A stretch of DNA of 64,000 bases, from NCBI RefSeq assembly GCF_017352115.1, contig NZ_CP071448.1, positions 1,116,001 to 1,180,000 of the forward strand. Direction: 5' to 3'. This document shows positions 37,813 to 50,145 of this stretch, in pieces. A model generated the notes under the pieces. That model was given only the letters and a program-made list of their open reading frames with translations. It was not told the DNA's origin and did not search any database. This DNA comes from Flavobacterium endoglycinae. GTDB taxonomy: Bacteria > Bacteroidota > Bacteroidia > Flavobacteriales > Flavobacteriaceae. The stretch's first letter is position 1. Every line of letters begins with the position of its first letter. The translations under genes were made by a program, and so were the position numbers.

Positions 37813-40407
37813 TTACTGCACGACAACTTTAAGCATTTTAAGGTCTTTTGATGCCGAACTAGTACCATAATACACTTCATATTCTCCAGAAGTTACTTTC
37901 AGTCCCATCGTTGCTGCATCATAAAATTCAAATGAAGAAGCAGGCAAGTCTATAACCACATTTTCCTTATTTCCTGCTTTTACAGCAACACGCTGAAAAG
38001 CTTTTAATGTTTTTAAAGGTCCATCGGTATCATTTGCTTTTTTAACATATACCTGAATAATCTCGGTTCCGTCGCGTTTACTCGCATTTTGCAACGGAAT
38101 ATGCAATTGAATGTTTTCATCTGCTTTTATTTTGCTTTTACTCAATTTTCCTGTACCCACGATAAATTTAGAATAGCTTAATCCGAAACCAAAAGGAAAT
38201 AATACATCGGTAGTATATCTGTAAGTGCGTCCTTTCATCGAATAGTTTTCAAAATCGCCTAATATTTCCGAATTTTTATAAAAGGAAACCGGTAATTTTC
38301 CAGATGGGTTATAATCTCCAAAAAGTACATCGGCTACGGCTTGTCCTCCAGATTGTCCCGGATACCATGCTTGTAAAATAGCATCGCAGCTTGATGTTTC
38401 TGGCGTTAAAGCAATTGCAGAACCCGAACAGTTTACAAAAACTACTTTTTTTCCTGCTTCTTTTAATGCATTTAAACATTTTCTCTGTACGGCTGGCAAT
38501 TCTATATTGGTTCTGTCTCCTCCTTTAAAACCAGGATAAGAAACCGGCATTTCTTCTCCTTCAAGCAAAGTAGAAAGTCCTCCAACAAACACCACAGTAT
38601 CAATGCCTTTTAACTTTTGGATTAAAGAAGCAAAGTTGATGTCAAATTCTTTCCCAAAATCAAACTCCAGATTCGCTTGCCAGTTGTTTGACTGTGCAAA
38701 ATCAATTTCAATTTTATAGGTTTTTCCAGCTTCTACCGAAAACGGAATATTGGCAGGAACTGTTCTCCAGTTTGTATATTTTGCAATAGATTTTCCATTA
38801 ACCCACAATTCAAAAAATCCTGTTGCACCCGTTTTAAAAACAAGCGTATCTGTTGTTTTTGCGGTAAACTCCGTTTCGTATTTTGCAGAAAAGCCTTCCA
38901 ATTTAACTCCAGAAGCAAATTCATGCTGTCCGGCTGTTGTCATTTTTATCGGATTGGTAATTTGAGTTGAAATAACGCTGTTTCCTTCTCTATTAGGATT
39001 GTTCCAATACGTGGCTTTCATTCCTTTTTTGCCTTCAAAAAAAATCTGATCAAAATAGCTTTGGTTGACTTTATCTTCTACCAGATCGCAGGCTTTATCA
39101 TAAAAGATTTTATTCTGTCCTGTTTTGGATTCTATTCCTTCTTTGATTGTAATTGTTTTAACTGGCGTTCCATTATAATTTCCCCATAACATCGGTTCGT
39201 TGGCAGCATTTGGTCCGATTACTGCGATTTTTTTTGATGTTTTGGACAATGGAAGAATATTGTTTTTGTTTTGCAGCAATGTCATTGATTTCTGAGCCAT
39301 TTCTAAAGCTAGCTGCTGATGCTCTTTACTATTAAGCACTGAGGCTGGAATCTGAGCCCATGGCACTATGGCATCGTCATCCATTTCTCCCAATTCAAAA
39401 CGGCCTTCTAAGACGCGCTGCAAACTTTTGTTGATGTCTGCTTCTTTAATCAAATCTTTTTCAACAGCTTCGGGAAGATTTTTAAAAGGATAATTTTCCC
39501 AAACACATTCTACATCTGTTCCTGCTAAAACGGCTTTAGAAGCGGCATGCACCGCATCTGACGAAACTTTGTGCGTGGTATAAAAATCGGTTACGGCGCC
39601 ACAGTCTGAAACGACCATATATTTATATCCCCACTCCTCTCTAAGAATGCGCTGCAATAATCGGGTATTGCTGCAGCAAGGCTCATCGTCCAGACGCTGA
39701 TAGGCACACATTACTTCGCGCACGTCGGCTTCCTGTACCAATGCTTTGAACGCAGGCAGATAGGTTTCGTACAATTCACGCGGATTTACATTATTCAAAT
39801 TCAATTCGTGTCTGCTCCATTCAGGACCAGAGTGCACGGCAAAATGTTTCGCACAAGCCAAAAGTTTGCGGTATTTGGCATCTGCAGGACCTTGCAATCC
39901 TTTTACAACCGACACTCCCATTCTGGAGGTCAGATAAGGATCTTCACCATAGGTTTCCTGTCCGCGTCCCCATCTTGGATCTCTAAAAATATTGACATTT
40001 GGCGTCCATACCGATAGACTTAAAAAACGTTTGTTTTCGTTTCCATCTTTAATCCATTGGTTGTATTTGGCTCTTGCTTCGTCAGAAACCGCATCAAAAA
40101 TGCGATAGAGCAATTGGTCATCAAATGAGGCTGCCATTCCTATAGGTTCAGGAAAAACAGTCACATTATCATTGTTTGCATAACCGTGTAAGGCTTCGCT
40201 CCACCAATTAAATTTTTTAATGCCAAGTCTGGGAACAGCATCAGACTGATCGCACATTAGCGCTGCTTTTTCTTCGAGCGTTAATCTTGAAATTAAATCT
40301 TTTGCGCGATCAGAAGAACTTAGCGACGGATTCTTATACGGCAGCAGCTGCGCATTGACGCTACCTGCCGAAAACAAACTTATGACAAACCAATATCTTA
40401 TTTTCAT
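37813..40407 (-). CDS. GH3 beta-xylosidase-like enzyme with PA14 insert
   Basis: An 864-residue exported enzyme (signal peptide about 1-19). The (beta/alpha)8 GH3 domain includes FRDPRWGRGQETYGEDPYL (about 141-159) and KHFAVHSGPE. The nucleophile is D268 in VVSDCGAV. The second alpha/beta domain is interrupted by a PA14-like module (about 458-595). A fibronectin-III-like domain ends the protein. The expected action is release of xylose from the non-reducing end of xylo-oligosaccharides. It differs from the GH3 at 61268, which has VTSDCWAI at the nucleophile. It lies between two GH43 genes in arm B. Confidence 0.93.
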   Translation of the reverse strand: MKIRYWFVISLFSAGSVNAQLLPYKNPSLSSSDRAKDLISRLTLEEKAALMCDQSDAVPRLGIKKFNWWSEALHGYANNDNVTVFPEPIGMAASFDDQLLYRIFDAVSDEARAKYNQWIKDGNENKRFLSLSVWTPNVNIFRDPRWGRGQETYGEDPYLTSRMGVSVVKGLQGPADAKYRKLLACAKHFAVHSGPEWSRHELNLNNVNPRELYETYLPAFKALVQEADVREVMCAYQRLDDEPCCSNTRLLQRILREEWGYKYMVVSDCGAVTDFYTTHKVSSDAVHAASKAVLAGTDVECVWENYPFKNLPEAVEKDLIKEADINKSLQRVLEGRFELGEMDDDAIVPWAQIPASVLNSKEHQQLALEMAQKSMTLLQNKNNILPLSKTSKKIAVIGPNAANEPMLWGNYNGTPVKTITIKEGIESKTGQNKIFYDKACDLVEDKVNQSYFDQIFFEGKKGMKATYWNNPNREGNSVISTQITNPIKMTTAGQHEFASGVKLEGFSAKYETEFTAKTTDTLVFKTGATGFFELWVNGKSIAKYTNWRTVPANIPFSVEAGKTYKIEIDFAQSNNWQANLEFDFGKEFDINFASLIQKLKGIDTVVFVGGLSTLLEGEEMPVSYPGFKGGDRTNIELPAVQRKCLNALKEAGKKVVFVNCSGSAIALTPETSSCDAILQAWYPGQSGGQAVADVLFGDYNPSGKLPVSFYKNSEILGDFENYSMKGRTYRYTTDVLFPFGFGLSYSKFIVGTGKLSKSKIKADENIQLHIPLQNASKRDGTEIIQVYVKKANDTDGPLKTLKAFQRVAVKAGNKENVVIDLPASSFEFYDAATMGLKVTSGEYEVYYGTSSASKDLKMLKVVVQ

Positions 40408-40449
40408 CGTTTTATACTTTTAAATGGTTTTGAAGCTTTTCTATCAAGA

Positions 40450-42027
40450 TTAATTCGCTTCTGAAATTTTATCCTCCAAACGGAAATAATCAAAATCAGC
40501 AAAACCTCCTGCCGTTTTGGTAGCGTAATTAAACAAGCCAAATCGGTAACCCATAAAATGCGGAATGGTATAGGGCATCTTAATTGGTTTTCCTATAGCA
40601 ATCCATTTTTTTCCGTCTAAACTGTAGTAGAATCTTCCTTGATCGGCTTGGTTTTTAAAATTGCATTCGGCTTTAAAATATATTTTGTTCTGATTTAATA
40701 AAACACTTTCTATTTCTTTCGGATTTCCTTTTTCGGCCTCTACCATGATTATTTTTTTTGCCCCTTGCTCCATTCTTACTCCAACCAAACCAAAATCTTT
40801 TTGCAGCAGCGAAAGACCGGCAAAATCTCCTTCTTTCAGATTAGAAAGCTCCAGCATAGTAGTTCCAAAACATACTGGACCAAAAGTTCTCTGAGTCAAA
40901 ATGTTTTTTATCTGCGTAAAACTGCTGTCAATTCTAGATGTTTTTAGTCTCAAATAGCCTTTTCTTTCTTTAACCGACCAAGAGACATTATCTGGATTAT
41001 GATTCCATTGCCAAACCAACGGCAGATCATTTTCTCCATTTTTACGTGTAAATTCATCAGAATTTACAATTCCTAGAATTAGGCTTTTATTGGCCGGAAG
41101 GTCTAGATATTGCGGCACTTTACCATTTTCTCCCAAGATTGGCCAGCCGTTTTCCCATTTTACAGGAACTAGATACGGAATACGCCCTACGCCTCCAGCA
41201 TCTCTAAACAAATACGAAAACCATCTGCCATCTGGAGTATCGATAAGTCCGCCCTGCGCAACGCCCAAATCCTGCAGTCCGATCTTCCCTTCCCAAGGCC
41301 CTTCAATAGCATCTGCTCTGTGTATAATTACGGTACGCATGCCATTTTTGGGCCAGCAGATATTAAACAGATAATATTTTCCCTTAATTTTAAAAAGCTG
41401 CGATCCTTCTGCCGGAAGCATAATCTCGCTTTGCGCAGGCGCATTGGCATTTTCTATTAAAACTTTCTTGGTTTCTTCTTTTACTGCTGACAAATCCTCT
41501 TTTAATTCGACTATTTGAAGTTTTCCGCCTCCCCAAACCAGATAGACTTTGCTATTATCATCAAAAAAGAGAGAGTGATCGTGATAAGAATTGTTTAAAA
41601 CAATCTTTTTCCAAGGACCTTTTTCAATATCTTTTGTAGAAAAAATATAGGTTTTGCCTGTTGTTCCCGAAAAAGTGCTCACATAATACATTCCGTTATG
41701 ATAGCGCAGACTGCTCGCCCAAGAACCTCTTCCGTAATCATTTTTTCCGTTATCTAAATTCAGCCGGTCATCTTTGTCTTCTAAAGTTTGGTACGCATAA
41801 TTAACCAGACGCCAATTGACTAAGTCGCTAGATTTCATAATCGGAACTCCGGGATTCATGTGCATGGTTGTACTGCTCATATAATATGCGTCCTCCACTC
41901 TGATTATCGATAAATCAGGAACATCTGCAAAAATAATAGGATTCTGAGCTTTATCTTTTTGAGCCTGACTTGTCAAGATAGTTAAGCCAATCGCCAGAAC
42001 CGTATATATAAAATCTTTTGTTTTCAT
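40450..42027 (-). CDS. GH43 family (subfamily 12-like) xylosidase/arabinofuranosidase
   Basis: 525 residues with a signal peptide (about 1-22). The GH43 propeller (about 27-325) has D38 (DVPDLSII), D150 (YHDHSLFFDD) and E207 (LPAEGSQLFK) as likely base, pKa modulator and acid. The C-terminal concanavalin-like beta-sandwich (about 330-520, YFRLED near the end) is the usual partner domain of GH43 beta-xylosidase-type enzymes. The target is probably arabinofuranosyl or xylosyl ends of arabinoxylan fragments. It lies 42 bases before GH3. Upstream a 236-base gap with a CACATAG repeat separates it from GH127/146. Confidence 0.92.
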   Translation of the reverse strand: MKTKDFIYTVLAIGLTILTSQAQKDKAQNPIIFADVPDLSIIRVEDAYYMSSTTMHMNPGVPIMKSSDLVNWRLVNYAYQTLEDKDDRLNLDNGKNDYGRGSWASSLRYHNGMYYVSTFSGTTGKTYIFSTKDIEKGPWKKIVLNNSYHDHSLFFDDNSKVYLVWGGGKLQIVELKEDLSAVKEETKKVLIENANAPAQSEIMLPAEGSQLFKIKGKYYLFNICWPKNGMRTVIIHRADAIEGPWEGKIGLQDLGVAQGGLIDTPDGRWFSYLFRDAGGVGRIPYLVPVKWENGWPILGENGKVPQYLDLPANKSLILGIVNSDEFTRKNGENDLPLVWQWNHNPDNVSWSVKERKGYLRLKTSRIDSSFTQIKNILTQRTFGPVCFGTTMLELSNLKEGDFAGLSLLQKDFGLVGVRMEQGAKKIIMVEAEKGNPKEIESVLLNQNKIYFKAECNFKNQADQGRFYYSLDGKKWIAIGKPIKMPYTIPHFMGYRFGLFNYATKTAGGFADFDYFRLEDKISEAN

Positions 42028-42097
42028 AGTTGTTTTTCGTTTTTCTAAAAAGTATCAGACGGAGATATTAAAATTTGATCTAATGCATAATTGTTTT

Positions 42098-42236
42098 TAA
42101 CACATAGAAACATAGATTTTGTAAACTTTAAAAAAGGCGTTTCACTAATTTCAATTCACATAGCTATGTGTTAAAGCTTGCTTTTTTCTATAATCTCAAA
42201 CAAAAGCAATAAAAAATCTATGTTTCTGTGTGTTAA
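42098..42236. repeat. CACATAG inverted-repeat element, copy 3 (type B)
   Basis: The terminal arms AACACATAGAAACATAGATT and AATCTATGTTTCTGTGTGTT are almost fully complementary. The interior has AAGGCGTTTCACTAATTTCA, the palindrome CACATAGCTATGTG and TTAAAGCTTGC. It is closest to copy 4. Confidence 0.85.
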
Positions 42237-42263
42237 ATTTTATTCTTAATTACCACAGATATA

Positions 42264-44546
42264 TTAATCCGTTACAATTCTAAGTTGAGCAAACTTTGGA
42301 CTGGTTTTCCCTTCTTTTGCTACAATTTTAATGTTCAGCACTTCGCTATTTTCTATTTTTATTTTGATTGTTTTTTTATCAGAAGCGATTATTAGTGCTG
42401 GTTTTTCATTAATCAAAATCGTACTATTATTGCTGTTGAATTCATCCAAAACAATGATCTGCAAAAACTGGCCTTTTTTGTTTTTATTCAGCATTTGATA
42501 CGAAATATAAGAACGGGTATTGCGCCAAAACTTTCCGTCCTCGTAACCCGAATTGCTTTTTTCTCCTTTATACAAATGATCTACTTCTGGCTGCTGCTCC
42601 CCACAATTTATTTTATCTATTGTTTTGGCTTCTAAAGCCATAGCTTCTTTTTCCTGCTGCTTCAGCAATTCCTGCTTTTCCTTATATTCTTCTTTAGAGT
42701 AGGTTTGAAAATACATTTGATAACGGGCATCGTGCACTTCAAAAAAAGGTTCTAATTCTAATGAATCCAAGCTATATCTTAAATTTCCTGTTTCTTTGAG
42801 TTTCGAGATATAATCTGCTTTTTCTCCAACCAATGCATAAGCTTCATCAAGCGGCATAAATTTTCCTTTCGCCACATGTCCCATTCGGCTGTCATCTGCA
42901 TACAGACCATCTAATCCTTCTGTTGAAGTTTTGGCTGCCAGTACAATTGGCCCTTTTACAAATGCACTCCAATTAGATCCGTCTGGCAGATTTTCTAAAT
43001 GCAGCGTTGTTTGAAATTTCATTGCTATTTTATCTCCCGATTTCCATTTTCTTAAAATCGCAACATATTCAGACGATTTAGAGGTTATTTTTTGTTCTTT
43101 TCCGTTAATGAATATTTCAAAACTTTCGGCCCATTTTGGGTAACGGATATTCAAAGCAAAGGTTTTTGCTTTTTTAAGTTTTAAAACTAATTCGGTCTGA
43201 TTTTCATACGGAAATTTTGTATTTTGTTCTAGTTCTATCCCATTTTCTTCCCATTTTAAAACCGACGGAATAAAAAGATTTACAAAAAGATCATTTTTTG
43301 AATGGCTGTAAATCAATTCGCCATATTTGGTATGATTTTCAAGTCCAATTCCTACACAGCACCACATGCTGGTTTGAGGCTGCGAATACACGCGATAATG
43401 ATTGGGACGAATAGGCGTAAAATAAACAAAACCTCCTTTTTCGGGATGTTGGCTCGAAAGGATATGATTGTAAAGTGTGCGCTCGTAAAAATCCAGATAA
43501 TGCACATCGTTTTTATCGAGAAACAAAGCTTTGGCAAGGCGTTCCATATTGTACGAATTGCAGGTTTCTGGACCTTCATTTGATTTCACCATTCCGCTGA
43601 AATCGTTTGTCGGATTAAAATGTTCCGAAACGCTATTTCCGCCAAATGCAACGGTTCTTTTTTGGGTCACATTATCCCAAAAATATTCTACGGCATCCGA
43701 CCATTGTTTATTATCCGAAAGAACCGCAATTTTCTCAAAGCCAACCACTTTAGGAATCTGCGTATTGGCATGCAAACCCGTCAGTTTATCTTCTTTTTGC
43801 AACAACGGATTTAAAAATGCTTTATGCGATAATTTCTCCGCCGTTCCAAGGTATTTTTTGTTTTTGGTAATGATATACAAATCGGCAAAAGATTCATTGA
43901 TGCCACCATGTTCTGTTGCTAAAACTTTCTGGATTTGCTCATCTGAAAGCGGACGGATTAATTCTATAAACCAATCTCCTAGTTTGATTACGATCTCTTT
44001 GGCTTTCTCGCTTCCCGTATAGTGGTACGCATCAATAAGCCCTGCAAAAAGTTTGTGAATGTTATAGATTGGCACCCAAGTATTGTTCAATCCGAAACTG
44101 CTTCCGTCGATATCTCCTTTATGGATTCGATCCCAAAAAACTTTGCCTTGCGGAATGCCTCCAACGTAACCATTGCCATTTTTATCCTGACAGCGCGCCA
44201 GTTCTGAAAGCATATAATCTAACCTATTTTTAAGTTCTGCATTTCCTGTCGAGGCATACATCATGGATAAGGCCGAAAGATAATGGCCGCCAATATGGCC
44301 GTCCAATCCTATGCTTTCCCAATTTCCGTAACGATCTGCTTTCGGCGGAAGCCCTGATTCTAATAAATAGGACGCTAAAAGTTTATCTGGATCTAATGCT
44401 AAAATGTACTTAAGATCTACATCTTGTGCATTTTTAAATGGCCCCTCTTTTAGTCTTACTTCGGTTAAATCAAATAACTGCATTTGGGCTGATATTTTAG
44501 TTCCGATGAATAAGGCGAATAGGCAAAACAAAATTTTGTTTTTCAT
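42264..44546 (-). CDS. GH127/GH146-type beta-L-arabinofuranosidase
   Basis: A 760-residue exported enzyme (signal peptide about 1-20) of the DUF1680 (alpha/alpha)6 barrel group. The zinc-cysteine catalytic site of this clan is visible: E327-T-C329 in EGPETCNSYNM and C396-C397 in TSMWCCVGIGLENHTKYGE. In HypBA1 the matching Glu, Cys, Cys and Cys bind zinc, and the last Cys is the nucleophile. It removes beta-L-arabinofuranose residues. Family 127 or 146 cannot be decided by eye. It lies between GH115 (69 bases) and, across a repeat element, GH43. Confidence 0.92.
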   Translation of the reverse strand: MKNKILFCLFALFIGTKISAQMQLFDLTEVRLKEGPFKNAQDVDLKYILALDPDKLLASYLLESGLPPKADRYGNWESIGLDGHIGGHYLSALSMMYASTGNAELKNRLDYMLSELARCQDKNGNGYVGGIPQGKVFWDRIHKGDIDGSSFGLNNTWVPIYNIHKLFAGLIDAYHYTGSEKAKEIVIKLGDWFIELIRPLSDEQIQKVLATEHGGINESFADLYIITKNKKYLGTAEKLSHKAFLNPLLQKEDKLTGLHANTQIPKVVGFEKIAVLSDNKQWSDAVEYFWDNVTQKRTVAFGGNSVSEHFNPTNDFSGMVKSNEGPETCNSYNMERLAKALFLDKNDVHYLDFYERTLYNHILSSQHPEKGGFVYFTPIRPNHYRVYSQPQTSMWCCVGIGLENHTKYGELIYSHSKNDLFVNLFIPSVLKWEENGIELEQNTKFPYENQTELVLKLKKAKTFALNIRYPKWAESFEIFINGKEQKITSKSSEYVAILRKWKSGDKIAMKFQTTLHLENLPDGSNWSAFVKGPIVLAAKTSTEGLDGLYADDSRMGHVAKGKFMPLDEAYALVGEKADYISKLKETGNLRYSLDSLELEPFFEVHDARYQMYFQTYSKEEYKEKQELLKQQEKEAMALEAKTIDKINCGEQQPEVDHLYKGEKSNSGYEDGKFWRNTRSYISYQMLNKNKKGQFLQIIVLDEFNSNNSTILINEKPALIIASDKKTIKIKIENSEVLNIKIVAKEGKTSPKFAQLRIVTD

Positions 44547-44615
44547 TACAGATTTAGTTTAAAGTTATAGAAGATACAAGATAAGATTTTCTCTTTTTCG
44601 TCAAATATGCAAAAT

Positions 44616-47141
44616 TTATTGAGACACTCGTTCACTTTCTGGGGCTCCTAAATACGAAGGTTTTAAAGCTCCTGTATCGATTAGTATTTTTTGAAGCACA
44701 ATTCCCGGATCTAAAACTCTGAAACGAAGCGTATGTTTTCCGGATTTCAGAATCGTATGTTTTGTTGTGGAATGAATCATGTGCTCTGCCTGCCATTTAC
44801 CTAATTCTCCTTTATAATGTCCGTTAAAATTGACTAGCTGCGGTTTTTCGCCATCAAAAGATATTTCATATCGAAGTCCTTTGTTGCTGTTAAAATTAAG
44901 GGTTGGAGCTAGTAAAAGTTCAACATTGCATTCTCCCGATGAAGCAAAATTAATCTCGTATTCTACAAATATATTATCTTCTGCCGTAGGATAACCACTT
45001 TGCGGAAAGGTTGTAATGCCGCTCTGTGTTTTTCCAAAATCTGGAATTACTTCCCAATGTATTCTTTTAGAATTATTCATTTTAGAAAAATGTTCGGCAT
45101 AAATAGAAACGTAACCGTCTTTTTCTACAAAAACTTTCGGAGATACTATTTCGCTATCCGATAAGTATTTTACCTCTGGAAGAATATTTTTAGGACCATC
45201 ATGCCAAGCTTTGTATCCTATGCGCATTTGATCCATCATGTGAGGCCATTTGCCTCCTGAAATCTCATTATTGTATTTGTTTTGAAGAATCGAATCGCGT
45301 TCAAATTTAATTTTAACCTCATCTGCATAATAATTGGCAAGACTATTTTTTTGCTCTGCCAGTTTCTTATTTTTTGCTTGCGCGAAATACATTTCATAAA
45401 GATTGCAGCAGGCATCTATTGGATATAAAACCAGCTGAAAATAAGCGTCTTTATATTCGTCAGGAAGTTCGCTGTAAATTCTATAAGCATCCAATGCCAA
45501 GTTTTTATAATCGTTTACAACAGTTTCAAACTCATTGTAGTTTTCTAATGAGTAGGTTTTGCTGTCCAGCATTTCTGGAGTCACACGGCGATTGAATTTT
45601 GGATAGGTATTTAATAATCTGGCGATTTCTTTAGAATATTTGCTTCCAAACTGTTCTGCTGTCCAGTTTTCTGTGTATTGGAAAAGATTTTGAGAGTTGA
45701 ATTTTTTAGGATTCCAAGCCATATCTAAAAAGAAGCTGATTGGAAATTCCATTGGTTTTAAATCGCCCACATTCACAATCCATACTTTGTCTACTCCGTT
45801 TTCATAGCTCAGGTTCATCTGTTCCCAAACTCTTTGTATTGGACTTATGTTAATCCATTTTGAATTTCTTGGCGCGCCAACATAATCAAAATGATAATAC
45901 ATTCCGTATCCGCCTTTGTGCAAAGGTTTAGAAAGATCTGGAAGTTTGCGGACATTTCCCCAGTTATCATCACAAAACAAAAGAATTACATCATCAGGAA
46001 CGCGCATTCCCTGATCGTAATAATCTTGAACTTCTTTGTATAAAGCCCAAACTTGAGGTGTTTTACTGGCACTTTTACCCGTTTCTTTCTCAATAATTTT
46101 GCGCTGTTCTTTTACAATATTTTCCAACAGACTTATATTAGTACCTTCACTCATGGCTTCATCTCCATCGCCACGCATTGCAATGGTTACGAGTTTTTCC
46201 CAGTTTTTGCTTCGCTGAATACCTGTTTTCCAGAATTCGTCTAAAACCCTTTTGTTTTTGGAATAATCCCAAATATTTGGCAAATTATTTTTCTTGATGT
46301 AACGGCGCCAATCGGTTTGTGCCAAAGCCATTGGTTCATGATGAGAAGTTCCCATTACGATTCCCATTTCATTTGCAAGAGGTCCGCTGGCTGCATCATC
46401 ATCATAAAACGCATTTCCCCACATGGCTGGCCAGATGTAATTGCCTTTCAGTCTCAGGATTAATTCAAAAACTTTTTCGTAAAATTTGCTGTTGAAACCG
46501 CCAAAAGTAGCTTTTGCCCAACCGCTTAAGGCTGGCGCTTCGTCATTAAGAAAAATGCCTCTGTACTTTACGGCAGGTTCTCCTTCTGTGTACGTTCCTT
46601 TAATGAAGTAAATGTTTTCTTTGTGTTTTACAGGCACATCAGCCCAATAATACCAAGGCGAAACGCCAATTTGTTTAGACAATTCATACACTCCGTAAAT
46701 GGTTCCGCGTTTGTCGCTTCCTGCAATTACAAGCGCTTCGGCTACTCCTTTCAAAGGATTTTTAACCTCTTGTATGATGAATTTTTCATTCTTGCCTTTG
46801 AGTTCTTTTCCATCAATTTTTTTTTGTTTAATTAAATCATCAATAACCGAGTTAGATCCCATCATTCCAATAATAATGAGCGGTGACGAAACATTAGGAT
46901 TTTGATTCAAAATATTGGGGCGCTGACCTGTAACTTTTTCAAAATCCAACTGAAGATTATTTACAGCACGCAAAACTCCCGCATCTAAATTTGAATTTAC
47001 AAAAAAAGAAAGTGAAAGCGATTTTTCTTTCAGCACCATAACATTCTGGCTTTTATCTTCTGTTATAAAAGATTGAGCTTTAGACATCGTACTTACTAAA
47101 ACAATAATAACTGTGCTTATAAATTTACGGTAGGTTTTCAT
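44616..47141 (-). CDS. GH115 xylan alpha-1,2-glucuronidase
   Basis: An 841-residue exported enzyme (signal peptide about 1-22). It removes (4-O-methyl)glucuronic acid from internal xylose units of glucuronoxylan. Family features are GSDKRGTIYGVYELSKQIGVSPWYYWADVPV (about 141-171), KYRGIFLNDE (192-201) and LKGNYIWPAMWGNAFYDDD (231-249) around the active site, followed by the long helical domain and a C-terminal beta domain (GYVSIYAEHFSKMNN). Full length for the family. Its presence argues that the locus targets glucuronoarabinoxylan rather than plain arabinan. It lies 48 bases downstream of the multi-domain esterase gene. Confidence 0.95.
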   Translation of the reverse strand: MKTYRKFISTVIIVLVSTMSKAQSFITEDKSQNVMVLKEKSLSLSFFVNSNLDAGVLRAVNNLQLDFEKVTGQRPNILNQNPNVSSPLIIIGMMGSNSVIDDLIKQKKIDGKELKGKNEKFIIQEVKNPLKGVAEALVIAGSDKRGTIYGVYELSKQIGVSPWYYWADVPVKHKENIYFIKGTYTEGEPAVKYRGIFLNDEAPALSGWAKATFGGFNSKFYEKVFELILRLKGNYIWPAMWGNAFYDDDAASGPLANEMGIVMGTSHHEPMALAQTDWRRYIKKNNLPNIWDYSKNKRVLDEFWKTGIQRSKNWEKLVTIAMRGDGDEAMSEGTNISLLENIVKEQRKIIEKETGKSASKTPQVWALYKEVQDYYDQGMRVPDDVILLFCDDNWGNVRKLPDLSKPLHKGGYGMYYHFDYVGAPRNSKWINISPIQRVWEQMNLSYENGVDKVWIVNVGDLKPMEFPISFFLDMAWNPKKFNSQNLFQYTENWTAEQFGSKYSKEIARLLNTYPKFNRRVTPEMLDSKTYSLENYNEFETVVNDYKNLALDAYRIYSELPDEYKDAYFQLVLYPIDACCNLYEMYFAQAKNKKLAEQKNSLANYYADEVKIKFERDSILQNKYNNEISGGKWPHMMDQMRIGYKAWHDGPKNILPEVKYLSDSEIVSPKVFVEKDGYVSIYAEHFSKMNNSKRIHWEVIPDFGKTQSGITTFPQSGYPTAEDNIFVEYEINFASSGECNVELLLAPTLNFNSNKGLRYEISFDGEKPQLVNFNGHYKGELGKWQAEHMIHSTTKHTILKSGKHTLRFRVLDPGIVLQKILIDTGALKPSYLGAPESERVSQ

Positions 47142-47189
47142 GAATTGCTTTTTATCAATTTGTATATCAAATTTTTAAATCTGCTTTTT

Positions 47190-49916
<2,727 letters not shown>

Positions 49917-49993
49917 TTAAATTATTGTACTGCCAGAACAACTGGCTGATATATCTTTTTACTAATGGTTAACTCGTTGCGTGAAATTACTTT

Positions 49994-50132
49994 TAACCCA
50001 TAGAATCATAGTCCCAAAGTATCATTAAAAAAGGCGTTTCACTAATTTCAATTCATTTAGCTATGTGTTAAAGCTTGCTTTTTCGATAATCTTAAACAAA
50101 AGCAATAAAAATCTATGTTTCTATGTCTTAAA
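49994..50132. repeat. CACATAG inverted-repeat element, copy 4 (type B)
   Basis: It begins TTTAACCCATAGAATCATAG and ends AAATCTATGTTTCTATGTCT. It shares AAAAAAGGCGTTTCACTAAT, GCTATGTGTTAAAGCTTGC and AACAAAAGCAATAAAAA with copy 3. Confidence 0.85.
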
Positions 50133-50145
50133 AATTAAATCTGTT